A stretch of 64,000 nucleotides of DNA, taken from the NCBI RefSeq assembly GCF_900129445.1, contig NZ_FQVT01000004.1:124001-188000 (forward strand), read 5' to 3'. The translations under genes and the position numbers were made by a program. Source of the DNA: Salegentibacter echinorum (GTDB lineage: Bacteria; Bacteroidota; Bacteroidia; Flavobacteriales; Flavobacteriaceae). Below are positions 27,890-37,272 of the stretch, one piece after another (positions within the stretch are counted from its first letter, which is position 1; every line of letters begins with the position of its first letter). The notes beneath the pieces were generated by a model, which saw only the letters and a program-made list of their open reading frames with translations, searched no databases and had not been told where the DNA came from.

Positions 27890-28421
27890 ACCTTTACCGG
27901 GTTTCCGGTTGTTAAATGGGGTGTTATATATTGAAAATGAATCTATTAGCTTCAAATGTTTAAGATGACTTCAGTATTTTGGTAATTGTTTTGAATAATC
28001 TTTAAAGAGATACTGAACTACTTATTAAGCAACGAAAACTTTTATGCTATTGAAAAATTTAATCTTTAAAGTCTAGACCGACTTGAGGTTACAGCGTTAT
28101 AACTTTAGTTCAATAATAAAAAAAATCTTACAAGTTCAGTAAACCTTAATATTTTATTAAAGTTAGGTTTGTTTTTAGCAAAAAATAAACATAAGTTAGT
28201 AGTTATAAAATTATTAAAATAAATAATTGTTAAAAGGTTGCTACTTCGCTACCACTTTTGAATAAAATAAATTAACAGTATGAGAAATCAGTAGTTTTTT
28301 AAATCGCAACGGAAATTTTATTTACATAGCCCCCTAAAGTATCATATTGGATAAGTAAACTGGAATGTATTCTTTGGAAAAAATAAATTTTAAGTTATAA
28401 AGATAATTCTACCGGAATTTT
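27890..28421. other. Gene-free interval before the sigma-factor gene
   Basis: About 530 bp of AT-rich sequence with no supported frame. A possible promoter for the ECF sigma gene lies at 28347-28376: TTG, an 18-bp spacer, then TATTCTTTG, which has one base more than the TAnnTTTG consensus. The segment 28231-28258 (AAAAGG...ACCACTTTT) has partial dyad symmetry. Confidence 0.35.
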
Positions 28422-29006
28422 ATGGATAATTCAAATTTAGCGGATAAGGAACTGGCTGGTTTATTAAAAGGAGGCGATCGTTATGCCTTTAGAGCTATTT
28501 TTAATCTTTACGAAAAAAGACTTTATGCTTTTGTTTTTTCCATTACTAAATCACATTATTCCACGGAAGAGCTTTTGCAAGAAATATTCATAAAACTATG
28601 GCGGCAGAGAAAAAAAATAGACACATCTAAATCGTTTAACGCTTTTATTTATACTATAGCACGAAATCTTACCTATAATCATTTAAGGAAAATAGCTAAT
28701 CAGGAGAACTTAAAACAAGAATTGTGGAAGAATATTTCCTGTATTAATGATGTTGAAGATCAATTAATATTTTCTGAGTATGAAGATATCCTTGAAGATA
28801 TCTTAGCGAATCTTCCCCAAAAAAAACGTAGTGTATTCATATTATCCAGACAGGAGGGAAAAAGTAATCAGGAAATTGCAGATTTGCTTGGGATATCACA
28901 AAAAACTGTAAAAAATCACCTTTGGCAAACGCTAAAGCTTATTAAAACGCAACTACAACCACATCTCGGACTTCTTTTTCCTGCTTTTTTCTACTTTTTT
29001 ATTTGA
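28422..29006 (+). CDS. ECF RNA polymerase sigma factor (FecI-like)
   Basis: 194 residues. Sigma-70 region 2 (about 20-90; AFRAIFNLYEKRLYAFVFSI, STEELLQEIFIKLWRQR) and region 4 (about 120-172; LPQKKRSVFILSRQEGKSNQEIADLLGISQKTVKNHL). Typical of Bacteroidota FecI-type factors that pair with a FecR anti-sigma and an STN-SusC transducer, which are the next two genes. It should recruit RNA polymerase to the downstream susCD promoter when a ligand engages SusC. An unusual C-terminal hydrophobic tail (LLFPAFFYFFI) is seen in many relatives. Confidence 0.93.
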   Translation: MDNSNLADKELAGLLKGGDRYAFRAIFNLYEKRLYAFVFSITKSHYSTEELLQEIFIKLWRQRKKIDTSKSFNAFIYTIARNLTYNHLRKIANQENLKQELWKNISCINDVEDQLIFSEYEDILEDILANLPQKKRSVFILSRQEGKSNQEIADLLGISQKTVKNHLWQTLKLIKTQLQPHLGLLFPAFFYFFI

Positions 29007-29110
29007 ATTCCAGAACCACAAAATCAAATATTTAAAAATAAATCGATTTTGGTTGGGACTTTTTACTTTTCCAAGTGTACTATTAATAAAGGGGAGAGTA
29101 AAACCGCCAA

Positions 29111-30331
29111 ATGACTGATAAAAAATATATCGATAATCTTTTCAATAAGCTGGTTAATAATCAGCTTACGGAAGAAGAGTACAATAAACTCATCAATATT
29201 ATAGAAAGAGCTGATCACGAAGAAGAAATAAAGCAGTTCCTAGAGAAGTATCTTAAAAGTGAACAGGTTCTTAAAAATATTACTTCAGAAAGAAATGATG
29301 ATGATGTAGAGAAACTATTCAGTAGGGTTATAGATGGCATAGAGGATGAAAAGAATGTTTTACAATCTAAAAAGTGGAATTTAGGGTTAGAAAAAAACAC
29401 TACACACAAATATTATAGAGTAGCTGCGGTTTTAATCTTATTGGTAGGAGTGTTTTATTTTTTTAAAAATGACTTTATTCCATCTCAAAAGCCAGCCGTA
29501 GTAAACACTACTAATGATGTAGAAAACATCACGCTTAAATTAGCAAATGGAGAGGTGAGAGTTATTTCTCAAAGTGGAAAAAAAGACATTATAGGTGAAA
29601 AAGGTAGTCTGGTAGCTTCTCAAAATGGAAGACAGTTAAATTATGCTAATAAGAATGATTCTAAAGATCTTGTTTACAATGAGTTGTCGGTTCCTTATGG
29701 AAAACGATTTGATTTGGTTTTGGCAGATGGAACTCAAGTAACACTGAATGCTGGAAGTTCTATTAAATATCCTACTCGGTTTGCTAAAGCTGGAAATAGA
29801 AAAGTGTATTTAAAAGGAGAGGCATATTTTGATGTGGTAGAAGACAAAGTTCGACCATTTATAGTAAACACCGGCGTGATTGATGTTGAGGTACTGGGTA
29901 CTCAATTTAATGTGTCCCACTATCCTGAAGACACACATATCAATACCGTTCTGGTAGAAGGTTCTGTGAAAATATATGAAGAAAACAATAAGGAAGATGA
30001 AACTTCTTCAAGGCTGCTTACTCCTGGGCATATGGCTGCATGGGACAATGAGAAGAAGAAAATGACCGTAGAAAAAGTAGATGTTTCGGCATATATCGCT
30101 TGGAAGCAGGGAGTCATGGAATTCAACAATATATCTTTTCATGAAATAAGAAAAAAGCTGGAGCGTCATTTCAATGTAGAAATAGAGAATAAGAACCAAT
30201 TTTTAGAGAACCAGGTTTACACAGCTACTTTTAAAGAAGAAAGCCTCGAAGAAATACTAAATGCTTTTAGGGAAGATACGCCCTTTAAATATGAAGTAAG
30301 TAAAAATAAGATAGTCATCACAAGTAATTAA
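29111..30331 (+). CDS. FecR-family anti-sigma factor
   Basis: 406 residues. A cytoplasmic N-terminal sigma-binding part (about 1-95), one membrane helix (about 100-117; VAAVLILLVGVFYFF), the periplasmic FecR domain (about 190-290; LSVPYGKRFDLVLADGTQVTLNAGSSIKYP, KVYLKGEAYFDV) and a C-terminal DUF4974-type domain (about 335-406; MEFNNISFHEIRKKLERHF) that contacts the STN domain of its SusC. It lies 105 bp after the sigma gene and 150 bp before susC. Confidence 0.94.
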   Translation: MTDKKYIDNLFNKLVNNQLTEEEYNKLINIIERADHEEEIKQFLEKYLKSEQVLKNITSERNDDDVEKLFSRVIDGIEDEKNVLQSKKWNLGLEKNTTHKYYRVAAVLILLVGVFYFFKNDFIPSQKPAVVNTTNDVENITLKLANGEVRVISQSGKKDIIGEKGSLVASQNGRQLNYANKNDSKDLVYNELSVPYGKRFDLVLADGTQVTLNAGSSIKYPTRFAKAGNRKVYLKGEAYFDVVEDKVRPFIVNTGVIDVEVLGTQFNVSHYPEDTHINTVLVEGSVKIYEENNKEDETSSRLLTPGHMAAWDNEKKKMTVEKVDVSAYIAWKQGVMEFNNISFHEIRKKLERHFNVEIENKNQFLENQVYTATFKEESLEEILNAFREDTPFKYEVSKNKIVITSN

Positions 30332-30401
30332 TTTCAAAAAAATAAAAGGAATGAGATAAACCATTTAAAATGTAAGAGAAGTAAATCACTATTATAAAAA
30401 A

Positions 30402-30464
30402 CCGGAAAATGTTGGCCCATTTCCCGGCTCAAAAAAGTGATTTAAGTAAAAAACGTTAAATCAC
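30402..30464 (+). promoter_or_regulatory. Two hairpins in the leader of the STN-susC gene
   Basis: Hairpin 1: CCGGAAAATG (30402-30411) / CATTTCCCGG (30418-30427), 10 bp with one mismatch and a 6-nt loop. Hairpin 2: GTGATTTAA (30437-30445) / TTAAATCAC (30456-30464), perfect 9 bp, 10-nt spacer, ending 17 bp before the ATG. There is no T run, so these are not terminators. They may be a leader structure controlling translation, or hairpin 2 may be an operator. Confidence 0.5.
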
Positions 30465-30481
30465 CTAACCACTACAAAAGT

Positions 30482-33400
30482 ATGAAAAAAAAACACCATC
30501 GGTGCAGGCTTTTTAAATCTGAAAAGCTACCTAACCTTAGTCTAAAAATGAAACTTACTACGCTTTTATTAATAATTTCATTATTTAAGATCCATGCCAA
30601 TACCTATTCACAGAATAAAAAAATCACGTTAGACCTCAAAAATGCTACAATAGAGGAAGTGTTTCAAAGTATAGAGGAACGCTCGGAATTCAGTTTTTTG
30701 TACAATCAAAGTAAAATTGATATTAATCGAAAAGTGTCCTTGAATGTGCACAAAAAAACTATTTCTGATATTCTAGATTCTTTATTTTCAAGTACAGATA
30801 TTTATTTTAAAGTAAAGAAGAAGCAAATTATCCTTAAAAAGGGAAAGCCTAAAGAAAAAATCATGCCGGCCACTACTAATGTAATTCAGGAAACGATCAC
30901 AGTTACCGGCACAGTTACCGAAGCTGGTTCAGGAATGCCCGTCCCAGCTGCCAACATTTTGGAAGTAGGTACTACTAATGGAGTGATGAGTGATTTTGAT
31001 GGTAATTATTCCATTGAAGTATCTGAAGGCGCCACCTTAAAAGTGAGCTATATTGGTTACGCTACTCAGGAAGTTGAAGTAAATGGTAGTAACGAAATCG
31101 ATATCGCATTAGAGCAGGATGCCGCAGCTTTAGATGAGGTTGTTGTTGTTGGGTATGGGACCCAAAGTAGAGCAAATATAACAGGAGCTTTATCTTCTGT
31201 AAAAGCTGAAGATATTGTAACAGAAGGTGCTGGTACAGTGGAAAAGTCACTACAAGGTCGTATTCCGGGTGTGCAGGTGGAATCAGCAGGTGGTAATCCT
31301 GGTTCGGGAGTACGCATTCTTATAAGAGGAACAGGATCTTTTGGGAATAATGCTCCATTATACATTGTTGATGGGGTTCAGGTAGAGAATATTAACAACC
31401 TTGCACCAGGTGATATTGCTTCCATGGATATATTGAAAGATGCATCAGCTGCTGCCATTTATGGATCTCGCGCTGCTAATGGTGTCGTTCTGATTACAAC
31501 AAAAACTGGTGAAAAAGGAGAAAATCGATTAAATTTAAGTGCTTATTATGGCGTGCAGAAAATTAGTGATAAGCTAGACGTGTTAAACGCGAAAGAATGG
31601 GCAATAGTTAGCAATGCTGCGCACGATAATGCAAATTTAGCTAGATTAGAAATTGCTGAAGAAGCTTTAAATAATGGTAAAGGAACAGATTGGCAGGATG
31701 AAATATATAGAGTAGCTCCTATGCAAAATTATAATTTATCAGCTAGTGGAGGAGGAGAGAATTTAACTTATAGTATATCAGGTAGTTATTTGGACCAGGA
31801 AGGTATTGTGGAAGAAACTGGTTATGACCGTTGGAACTTAAGACTCAAATCTACATTTAGCAAGGGAAGATTGAAAATTGGAGAGACCGTTATTCTCTCT
31901 AAAGAGAATTGGCAAAATATTTCTGATGGTTTTGGTGGTCAAGGTGGAAATCCCGTAGGTTCAGCTCCTAAAATGATACCTGCTTTTAGTGTTTATAATG
32001 AAAATGCTGTTGGTGGTTATGGCGGGGCATATGGTCCAGTTGTAGATGTCGCTAGTCCAGTAGCTCACCTAAATTTGGAAAATAATGAGTCACAAGCTAA
32101 AAAAGTGATTATTAATGCTTTTGCGGAGTTTTCTATTCTCGACGAACTAACTTATAAGCTTAATACGGGATACACCAGTGTTTCCCGTCACGATTATATT
32201 TACACCTATCCTTATGAGGTGGGAAGTCATTTTAGAAATTTAGACTCCGATTTATATGAAAGTAGAGGTGAAACAGTTAATAAGTTAATGGAGCATACTT
32301 TATCTTATAATCAAAAATTCGGAGATCATAAAATTGAAGGTTTGCTTGGTTATTCTTATCAAAATAATGAATATAGAGGGCTTACTGGAAGTAAGAGTGG
32401 TATGCCACCTGGAGTAATGGTACTTGATGGAGGAACCACAAATATAGCTTCGGGAAGTAACGCTTGGGAAAGCGCACTTATATCTTACTTTGGAAGGGTC
32501 GTTTACTCTTTTGATGATAAGTATATGGTGACAGGAATAATTCGAAGAGATGGCTCTTCTCGTTTTGGTAGTGGTAACAAATATGGTAATTTTCCTTCTA
32601 TTGCTTTGGGATGGAATTTTTCAAATGAAGATTTTTTTAATTCGGAAGTTATTAATTTGGCTAAGTTCAGGACAAGCTACGGTGTCTTAGGAAATCAGGA
32701 ATTTGCAGATTATCGATTTAATCCTGCAATTGATTTAAATACTAATTACGTGATGGGATCCGGACAGCAATTATGGCCTGGAGCTATTCAAACAGCGTTT
32801 GCAACACCAGACATTAAATGGGAAACTTCAAAAACACTTAATTTCGGTTTGGATTTAAGTATGCTGGATCATAAACTTGATTTTACTGCAGATTATTTTA
32901 TTAAAAAAAATACTGATGTATTACTTCAGGTGCCTATTCCTTTATCCACTGGAGCTAGTGGAGATAGTCCTTTTATCAATGCTGGAGAGATTACTAATAA
33001 AGGATTTGAGGCCGTTTTATCGTACGGGAACGTTGTGAAAGATTTTGAATATCAAGTTACCGGAACTTTTTCTTCGGTTGATAATGAGGTAAATCAATTA
33101 GGTACTGGTTCCCAACAGATTTTTGGAGGTCAACCTACGCATCATGGAGCTTCTGCTACGGTAACCCAGGCAGGGCTTCCTGTAGGAGCCTTTTATCTAA
33201 TAGAAACTGATGGTATATTTAATTCACAGAGTGAAATAGATGCTCATAGTGTCAATGGAGATCCAATCCAACCAAATGCCAAGCCTGGAGATATTAGGTT
33301 TAAGGATATGAATAATGATGGTCAAATTGATCAAAATGACCGTAAATATGTTGGTAGTCCAAATCCTGATTTTTCTTTTGGATTAGGCGGGAATTTTCGT

Positions 33401-33868
33401 TGGAAGAATTTTGATTTAAATCTATTTTTTCAAGGAACCAGTGGAAATAAAATTTATAATGGATTAAGACAGGATTTGGAAGGAATGAATTTAGAATATA
33501 ACTATGCTAAATCCACTCTCAACGCCTGGACACCGGAAAACACGGAAACTAGTATTCCTCGAGCTGTTATAGACGATCCTAATCAAAATGCTAGAACTTC
33601 AGATAGATTTTTAGAAGACGGATCTTATTTAAGATTGAAGACCTTACAAATCGGGTATAATATTTCGAGTTCATTTCTAGAGTCAATCGAAGTGCAAAAT
33701 GCAAGAATTTATGCAAGTGCAGATAACATATTTACTTTAACTAATTATTCAGGGTATAACCCAGACATTGGACGTGGTGGTTCTGTACTGGATAGAGGAG
33801 TAGATTTTGGACATATAGCCTATCCTTTATCTAGAACTTTAATGATTGGTATGGATATTACCTTTTAA
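30482..33868 (+). CDS. SusC-type TonB-dependent transducer with STN domain
   Basis: 1128 residues. Extended N-terminus before the signal peptide (an internal Met at residue 23 is an alternative start), then an STN domain (about 45-118; LKNATIEEVFQSIEERSEFSFLY-like), a carboxypeptidase-D regulatory-like domain (about 140-215), DEVVVVGYGTQ, plug (APLYIVDGVQ, KDASAAAIYGSRAANGV) and barrel. The STN domain transmits ligand occupancy to the FecR protein encoded upstream, so this SusC both imports glycan and induces its own locus. The partner SusD starts 26 bp downstream. The ligand is unknown; fucosylated oligosaccharides are suggested by the flanking GH29/GH95 genes. Confidence 0.95.
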   Translation: MKKKHHRCRLFKSEKLPNLSLKMKLTTLLLIISLFKIHANTYSQNKKITLDLKNATIEEVFQSIEERSEFSFLYNQSKIDINRKVSLNVHKKTISDILDSLFSSTDIYFKVKKKQIILKKGKPKEKIMPATTNVIQETITVTGTVTEAGSGMPVPAANILEVGTTNGVMSDFDGNYSIEVSEGATLKVSYIGYATQEVEVNGSNEIDIALEQDAAALDEVVVVGYGTQSRANITGALSSVKAEDIVTEGAGTVEKSLQGRIPGVQVESAGGNPGSGVRILIRGTGSFGNNAPLYIVDGVQVENINNLAPGDIASMDILKDASAAAIYGSRAANGVVLITTKTGEKGENRLNLSAYYGVQKISDKLDVLNAKEWAIVSNAAHDNANLARLEIAEEALNNGKGTDWQDEIYRVAPMQNYNLSASGGGENLTYSISGSYLDQEGIVEETGYDRWNLRLKSTFSKGRLKIGETVILSKENWQNISDGFGGQGGNPVGSAPKMIPAFSVYNENAVGGYGGAYGPVVDVASPVAHLNLENNESQAKKVIINAFAEFSILDELTYKLNTGYTSVSRHDYIYTYPYEVGSHFRNLDSDLYESRGETVNKLMEHTLSYNQKFGDHKIEGLLGYSYQNNEYRGLTGSKSGMPPGVMVLDGGTTNIASGSNAWESALISYFGRVVYSFDDKYMVTGIIRRDGSSRFGSGNKYGNFPSIALGWNFSNEDFFNSEVINLAKFRTSYGVLGNQEFADYRFNPAIDLNTNYVMGSGQQLWPGAIQTAFATPDIKWETSKTLNFGLDLSMLDHKLDFTADYFIKKNTDVLLQVPIPLSTGASGDSPFINAGEITNKGFEAVLSYGNVVKDFEYQVTGTFSSVDNEVNQLGTGSQQIFGGQPTHHGASATVTQAGLPVGAFYLIETDGIFNSQSEIDAHSVNGDPIQPNAKPGDIRFKDMNNDGQIDQNDRKYVGSPNPDFSFGLGGNFRWKNFDLNLFFQGTSGNKIYNGLRQDLEGMNLEYNYAKSTLNAWTPENTETSIPRAVIDDPNQNARTSDRFLEDGSYLRLKTLQIGYNISSSFLESIEVQNARIYASADNIFTLTNYSGYNPDIGRGGSVLDRGVDFGHIAYPLSRTLMIGMDITF

Positions 33869-33894
33869 AACTTAATTTTTAAAACTTTACAACT

Positions 33895-35418
33895 ATGAAA
33901 AGATTCGTGCACATATATATATTGTTTATTTTATTATTCAGCGCCTGTACTGATGACCTTGAACAGTCTAATCCAAATGTAGTTACTGAAGAGAATTTTT
34001 GGGAAACTGAAGATGATGTTCTTTCTGGGTTAGCTGCAACATATAAAGTTCTTCGTGATGTAAATAATGGTTACTGGGGTGTGAGAGGAGTTGAATTGGC
34101 GAATGGTCGTGGAGATGATTTCTATCTTAGAAATGATGTAAGAGCCTTGTATCAGCTATCTACATTTACTAATGATGCTACAACTGGAACACCTGCAGCA
34201 ATGTTTACTGGTTTTTATACTGGGATTTTTAGAGCAAATCAAATTATAGAAAACACGACCGAAATTGCATCGATATCGGAAGGTAAAAAGAAAGAACTTA
34301 TAGCAGAAGCCAATTTTTTAAGAGCATTAAATTATTTTCATTTAACTATTAATTTTAAAAGCGTACCGATTATAACAACAGTCCCGGAAATGCGAGAAGA
34401 TTATTTCGTTGAAAAATCTTCTGAAATCGAAGTGTGGGGTCAAGTAGAAAAAGATTTGAAGGTTGCAAAGGAAAATTTGCCAGAATCTTATCCAGAAGAA
34501 TGGAAAGGTAGAGCTACTAAAGGAGCAGCAATAGGATATTTAGGTAAAGCTTATTTGTACCAAGAAAAATGGAGTGAAGCGGAGGCTGAATTCTCTTTAC
34601 TTTCTGAACCTAATGGAAATTCCAAAGCACCATTTGATTATAACCTTTTGGATAAATATGGAGATAATTTTATTGCAGAAATGGATAACAATAAGGAGTC
34701 TTTATTTGAGATTCAGAATCAGGATGTTGGAGGAAGCGATCCTTGGGCGGGTGAGAATGCTGATGAATCACAAGGGGTTACTACAGCTCAAGAATTTGCG
34801 CCTCCAGAAGTTGGCGGATGGTTTGAGGCTTTTCCAACCAATAAAATTTTTAATGAATTCAAGAAAGAAAAAACAATTGATGGTGATTATGACCCTAGAA
34901 TGTATGCAACCTTAATTTGGGATTATCCAGGTGCCACTTTTTACAATAAACCATTCTCTGAATTTGAATTACAATTTGGATTTAATTCCCTCATAAAAAA
35001 ATACCAAAATTATAATGATGATAATGAAGGTATTTGGATATCTGAGATTAATGAAAAAGCTTTACGTTATGCAGATATACTTTTAATGTATGCCGAATCC
35101 CTAATTATGCAAGGAAAAACGCTGGAAGCTTATCCATTAATTAATAGAATCAGAAATAGGGCCAATTTAACTGATCTAAAAACTGGCTTAAATCAAGAGT
35201 CTCTTATGGAAGAAGTAAGACATCAAAGAATGATTGAATTTTTCAGGGAAGGTCTAAGATTTTATGATCTAAAACGTTGGGGACTTTTAGAAGAAGAGAT
35301 ACAAGATAGCGATAAAGTTGGACGAGAATACTTTAACCTATCTAAACACGAGTATTTTCCAATACCACAAAATGAATTAAACACTAATCCAAATATTGAA
35401 CAAAACCCTAACTGGTAG
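33895..35418 (+). CDS. SusD/RagB family surface glycan-binding lipoprotein (third copy)
   Basis: 507 residues. Lipobox FSAC (Cys18) followed by TDD, an acidic export-type sequence. SusD landmarks: EANFLRALNYFHLTINFKSVP near residue 140, AAIGYLGKAYLYQEKW, and C-terminal HQRMIEFFREGLRFYDLKRWG with HEYFPIPQNE. Partner of the STN-SusC just upstream. It is more distant from the two SusDs of the glucan locus than they are from each other, in line with a different ligand. Confidence 0.94.
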   Translation: MKRFVHIYILFILLFSACTDDLEQSNPNVVTEENFWETEDDVLSGLAATYKVLRDVNNGYWGVRGVELANGRGDDFYLRNDVRALYQLSTFTNDATTGTPAAMFTGFYTGIFRANQIIENTTEIASISEGKKKELIAEANFLRALNYFHLTINFKSVPIITTVPEMREDYFVEKSSEIEVWGQVEKDLKVAKENLPESYPEEWKGRATKGAAIGYLGKAYLYQEKWSEAEAEFSLLSEPNGNSKAPFDYNLLDKYGDNFIAEMDNNKESLFEIQNQDVGGSDPWAGENADESQGVTTAQEFAPPEVGGWFEAFPTNKIFNEFKKEKTIDGDYDPRMYATLIWDYPGATFYNKPFSEFELQFGFNSLIKKYQNYNDDNEGIWISEINEKALRYADILLMYAESLIMQGKTLEAYPLINRIRNRANLTDLKTGLNQESLMEEVRHQRMIEFFREGLRFYDLKRWGLLEEEIQDSDKVGREYFNLSKHEYFPIPQNELNTNPNIEQNPNW

Positions 35419-35561
35419 TATTTTAATTAAAAAAGAATTAGAGTGCTACATAGCTATCGTTACTTGTACAAAGTTTACTAAAGTCTGATTAATTTGATTT
35501 TGAAAGTGTATTTTAATTATTATGGTGCTGATATAGGTAGCGAAACAACAATTAAATCTAA

Positions 35562-36245
35562 ATGAAAACATTTATTGCTCTTTTTATTTTCCTCATTACC
35601 CTTTCATCTTGCAAAGCCCAGGATATAAAGAAGACCCCTTACAGCCTGTTCAACGGAAAGGATCTTACGGGATGGCATGTTGATGTTCCTGAAATGGATA
35701 GCAACCCACAAACAAAAAATCCTTTTATAGTTCGCGATCAAATGCTGGTAAGCCTGGGCGATCCCAGGGGTCATCTAATTACCGACAGTATTTACCAGGA
35801 TTATAAGCTAGAGGTTGAATACCGGTTCTCTGGGGCGCCGGGCAATTGTGGCGTTCTGGTACATGCATCCACTCCAAGAGCCTTGTACAATATGTTTCCA
35901 AAATCTATTGAGGTACAAATGGAACATAACAATGCAGGAGACTTTTGGTGCATCGTAGAAGATATTGAAGTTCCTAATATGGAAGAACGACGTGGTCCCA
36001 GGAAAGATTGGGGCGCAACCGAAGGTAAAGAACGAAGAATAAAGAATCTTACCGATGACTCTGAAAACCCACTTGGGCAGTGGAACACTATGGTAATTGA
36101 ATGTCTGGCGGACACTATTAAAGTGTGGGTGAATGGGGAATTGGTAAATAAAGGTTTTAATGCTACCGCCAAAAAAGGTCATATTGCCCTTCAGGCGGAA
36201 GGTGCAGAAGTGGAATTTAAAAAAATAGAAATTACTCCCTTATAA
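35562..36245 (+). CDS. DUF1080 lipoprotein (3-keto-disaccharide hydrolase/lyase family)
   Basis: 227 residues. Lipobox LSSC (Cys17), hence periplasmic and membrane-anchored. Concanavalin-like DUF1080 fold with the opening SLFNGKDLTGWHVD, a central ESRFSGAPGNCG-like strand (YRFSGAPGNCGVLVH) and a WNTMVIECLADTIKVWVNGELV C-terminal part. Family members cleave 3-keto-glycosides after the sugar has been oxidised at C3. First gene of a cluster that also carries Gfo/Idh and GMC oxidoreductases able to make and use 3-keto sugars. Cleavage by this protein is an inference from family and context. Confidence 0.86.
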   Translation: MKTFIALFIFLITLSSCKAQDIKKTPYSLFNGKDLTGWHVDVPEMDSNPQTKNPFIVRDQMLVSLGDPRGHLITDSIYQDYKLEVEYRFSGAPGNCGVLVHASTPRALYNMFPKSIEVQMEHNNAGDFWCIVEDIEVPNMEERRGPRKDWGATEGKERRIKNLTDDSENPLGQWNTMVIECLADTIKVWVNGELVNKGFNATAKKGHIALQAEGAEVEFKKIEITPL

Positions 36246-36275
36246 TCCAAATTCTAAAGTTTTAATATTCAAATA

Positions 36276-37259
36276 ATGAGAATTACATCAAACTTATTTA
36301 TTTTGCTGTTTCTTTTGCAGGCGCCGGTAGCTTTTACACAGGAGGTGGGAATTGAGGATTACACCCAGGAAATAGCAGGATCAGATTTAATCATTGAAAT
36401 GGTATCCATTCCCAAAGGCACTTTTACAATGGGAAGTCCGAACGATGAAACATATCACAATAAAGATGAAGCACCTTCACATAAAGTGACAATTGATGCT
36501 TTCTTAATGTCAAAATATGAAATCACCTGGGATTTGTATAATTTGTTCCTGAATCGAGCTATAGATACTGTAGAGAATACCACTAAATCTTCCCAGGTTG
36601 AGGTTGAGATAGATGCAGTTTCCGGGGCCACCATTCCTTATGTAGATATGAGTTTAGGTATGGGGACCGGTGAAGGTTTGCCGGTTGCCAATGTCACCCA
36701 TCATGCCGCTTCTAAATTCTGTGAATGGTTATCAGCTAAGACAGGACATTTTTATCGATTGCCTACAGAAGCCGAATGGGAATATGCCGCACGGGCGGGC
36801 ACTACTGCCGCTTTTCATTTTGGGGACGATGAGGAGATGCTGGGGGAATATGCCTGGTATTACGAGAACAGTGAGGACACTTACCATAAGGTAGGGCAAA
36901 AAAAACCGAATCCCTGGGGACTTTATGATATGTATGGAAATGTAGCGGAATGGACCCTGGACCAATACCTGCCGCAAACCTATAAAACTAGAAAAGCAAT
37001 AAGCAACAATCCAGTGGTATTTCCGGTAAAGGAATACCCACGATCTGTAAGGGGTGGCTCCTATTATGATGATGCCCGGTATCTTAGGAGTGCCGCTCGT
37101 TTAGGTTCTACGGAAAACTGGAAAATGCGGGACCCACAATTCCCTAAGAGTAAATGGTGGAATACCGATGCTCCTTTTGTGGGCTTTAGAATCGTAAGAG
37201 TAATAACTCCGCCGAAAGAATCTGATTATAAAAAATACTGGGGTTCGAAAGCCCCATAA
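36276..37259 (+). CDS. SUMF1/FGE-fold secreted protein lacking the catalytic cysteines
   Basis: 327 residues. Signal peptide ending VAFTQ. FGE-sulfatase (SUMF1) fold: MVSIPKGTFTMGSPNDE, APSHKVTIDAFLMSKYEITW, YRLPTEAEWEYAARAG, NPWGLYDMYGNVAEWTLD, SVRGGSYYDDARYLRSAAR and FVGFRIVR. Genuine formylglycine-generating enzymes need two cysteines in the region after RGGS; here that region has none, and the only Cys of the mature protein is in KFCEWL. It is therefore unlikely to activate the sulfatase at position 1. SUMF1-fold proteins often bind carbohydrate or act as accessory proteins. It lies 30 bp after DUF1080 and 13 bp before the Gfo/Idh gene, so one operon. Confidence 0.85.
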   Translation: MRITSNLFILLFLLQAPVAFTQEVGIEDYTQEIAGSDLIIEMVSIPKGTFTMGSPNDETYHNKDEAPSHKVTIDAFLMSKYEITWDLYNLFLNRAIDTVENTTKSSQVEVEIDAVSGATIPYVDMSLGMGTGEGLPVANVTHHAASKFCEWLSAKTGHFYRLPTEAEWEYAARAGTTAAFHFGDDEEMLGEYAWYYENSEDTYHKVGQKKPNPWGLYDMYGNVAEWTLDQYLPQTYKTRKAISNNPVVFPVKEYPRSVRGGSYYDDARYLRSAARLGSTENWKMRDPQFPKSKWWNTDAPFVGFRIVRVITPPKESDYKKYWGSKAP

Positions 37260-37272
37260 CCTGAAAAAATAA

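Noticed and set aside
27900-27930. ACCGG/CCGGT hairpin after the GH95 gene as a terminator
   Set aside because: The stem is only 5 bp and the T tail is poor; not strong enough to list.
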